Below are positions 1-64,000 of a stretch of DNA of 64,000 bases, in pieces. The DNA is taken from NCBI GenBank assembly GCA_017654935.2, contig CM065699.1:9267827-9331826 (forward strand). Direction: 5' to 3'. The position numbers and the translations under genes were made by a program. The notes under the pieces were generated by a model, which saw only the letters and a list, made by a program, of their open reading frames with translations, was not told where the DNA came from and ran no database searches. The stretch comes from Phymorhynchus buccinoides (lineage: Eukaryota; Mollusca; Gastropoda; Neogastropoda; Raphitomidae). Numbering within the stretch: position 1 is the first letter of the stretch; the number at the start of each line of letters is the position of its first letter.

Positions 1-39
1 ATCGACAGGAAACTGTCTGAGCGATAGAAGAAGAATCAC

Positions 40-63223
<63,184 letters not shown>

Positions 63224-63531
63224 TTCTACTTCAAACAATCAGAAAATGTTCACAATCTTGACGCTGGCGCTCTGCAAGTTCGAATTTTCCGCAACACAAA
63301 TTAGCGGAAGTGACGTCACGTGTGAACAATCTGGAGATAACTCCAACGGTCTTTGTTTACTTCAACTTTCAGTTTTGCTTTCGCGTCCATGCAAAAATCG
63401 ATTCTGTTACCAAGTTTAGGCTGAGGTCATCATCAACTCTCTCAATTTGATTTATAAAAATAATAAATCCCCAGTTTGGTCACACGTTTTTAGGCATCTG
63501 ATTCTGAGTCAGACGCACGTGATTTGAAAAC
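63224..63531. promoter_or_regulatory. Putative divergent promoter, KIF15 (-) and plus-strand gene
   Basis: The two start codons are about 310 bp apart and point away from each other. Around 63303-63322 GCGGAAGTGACGTCACGTG overlaps an ETS-like GCGGAAGTG, a full CRE TGACGTCA (63311-63318) and an E-box CACGTG (63317-63322). Another CACGTG lies near 63516. TTTGAA on the minus strand at 63230-63235, ten bases before the KIF15 ATG region, resembles a cell-cycle homology (CHR) element. No clear TATA box. The motifs are seen; their use is inferred. Confidence 0.5.
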
Positions 63532-63811
63532 ATGAAGCTGTTTTGTTGCTGGTGCAATTCACGTCTCTTTCAACTTTTTAGGAACGCAGTGCGTAGCACT
63601 AGCAGACGAGGTACTTTAGTCAATCCAAATCCAGGCGTGTGTAACATCGCATCAACATCAATGGGGAATGGAGCCCGTCTTCATACGGGTAATGATGATG
63701 CAGTGGAAAAAGTAATGGAACATGAAGGTGGTGGTTATCTAACAGAAAAAGAGGTGGAGAAACATGCACATATTTTGTGGGATTACCTCAAAATTGATGA
63801 TCAGTTGAAAA
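63532..63811 (+). CDS. Unidentified gene, first coding exon (possible DUF218/YdcF-like)
   Basis: An open frame starts with Met at 63532. After a basic, serine-rich leader and GNGARLHTGNDDAVEKV it reads YLTEKEVEKHAHILWDYLKI then DDQLKT, and continues open to a stop at 63841. A likely donor GTTTGT follows the DDQLKT codons at about 63811. The K-x-A-x-x-L-W-D-Y-hydrophobic-x-hydrophobic pattern recalls the N-terminus of DUF218-type proteins (SCO4629-like in animals). That assignment rests on memory of one short motif and is weak. A second in-frame ATG (63661) could be the true start. The rest of the gene is beyond the window. Confidence 0.45.
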
Positions 63812-64000
63812 CGGTTTGTAACTTTGCTGTACTTTTATGTTGATTTTGTTTACTTCGATAGTTAATTCATGCAACAAATGTTACAGTTTGAAGGTGGTTT
63901 TTTTTTTGTTATTGCAAAATATGCCGCCTGGGCCTCTGATAGTAAAAATTATAGTAGTCTACACACTATTTTCTTATGAAAATAGACTTTTGTATCTCAA

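Overview
The window is animal genomic DNA and most likely molluscan, probably gastropod. Introns are split by GT/AG sites and coding exons are sparse. Both tRNA-headed SINEs carry a 3' body I associate with mollusc genomes. No bacterial-style operon or CRISPR is present. The species assignment is inference from repeat families, not from a marker gene.

One gene fills almost the whole window on the minus strand: a KIF15-like kinesin-12. I resolved 28 coding exons with splice sites whose phases agree from exon to exon, from a two-codon first exon (63217-63223) through the motor domain (exons 3-12, 37728-56913) and a long coiled-coil tail (exons 13-27, 8657-34287). Exon 28 is clear at its 5' end only, and exon 29 lies at the left edge (40-114). 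The reconstructed chain reaches about residue 1115 at exon 27. The C-terminal end lies beyond position 1. A second gene starts on the plus strand at 63532. The roughly 310 bp between the two starts look like a shared divergent promoter with a composite ETS/CRE/E-box block.

The introns are packed with repeats. There are at least eleven TTAA-bounded short elements, several hAT-type MITEs with 8-bp target duplications, Tigger-like MITEs with TA duplications, and a PIF/Harbinger-type MITE inside a SINE. A decayed DIRS-like tyrosine-recombinase retrotransposon occupies 46211-51986. A LINE at 59990-62385 is split by an element that itself contains an 800-bp fold-back element. Long (GA)n tracts all read (CU)n in the KIF15 pre-mRNA.

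The most unusual structure is that at least eight KIF15 exons (3, 4, 6, 8, 10, 15, 16, 22) are followed by tandem arrays. Each unit is the 3' end of the exon, its splice donor and some downstream intron. These donor-side copies are nearly intact. Copies on the acceptor side (exons 3, 7, 19, 22, 25) are fewer, and most of those checked have lost the AG or carry a stop or frameshift. Separately, four TIR-bounded elements have expanded internally into minisatellites (51, 58 and 86 bp units, plus one of roughly 360-480 bp).
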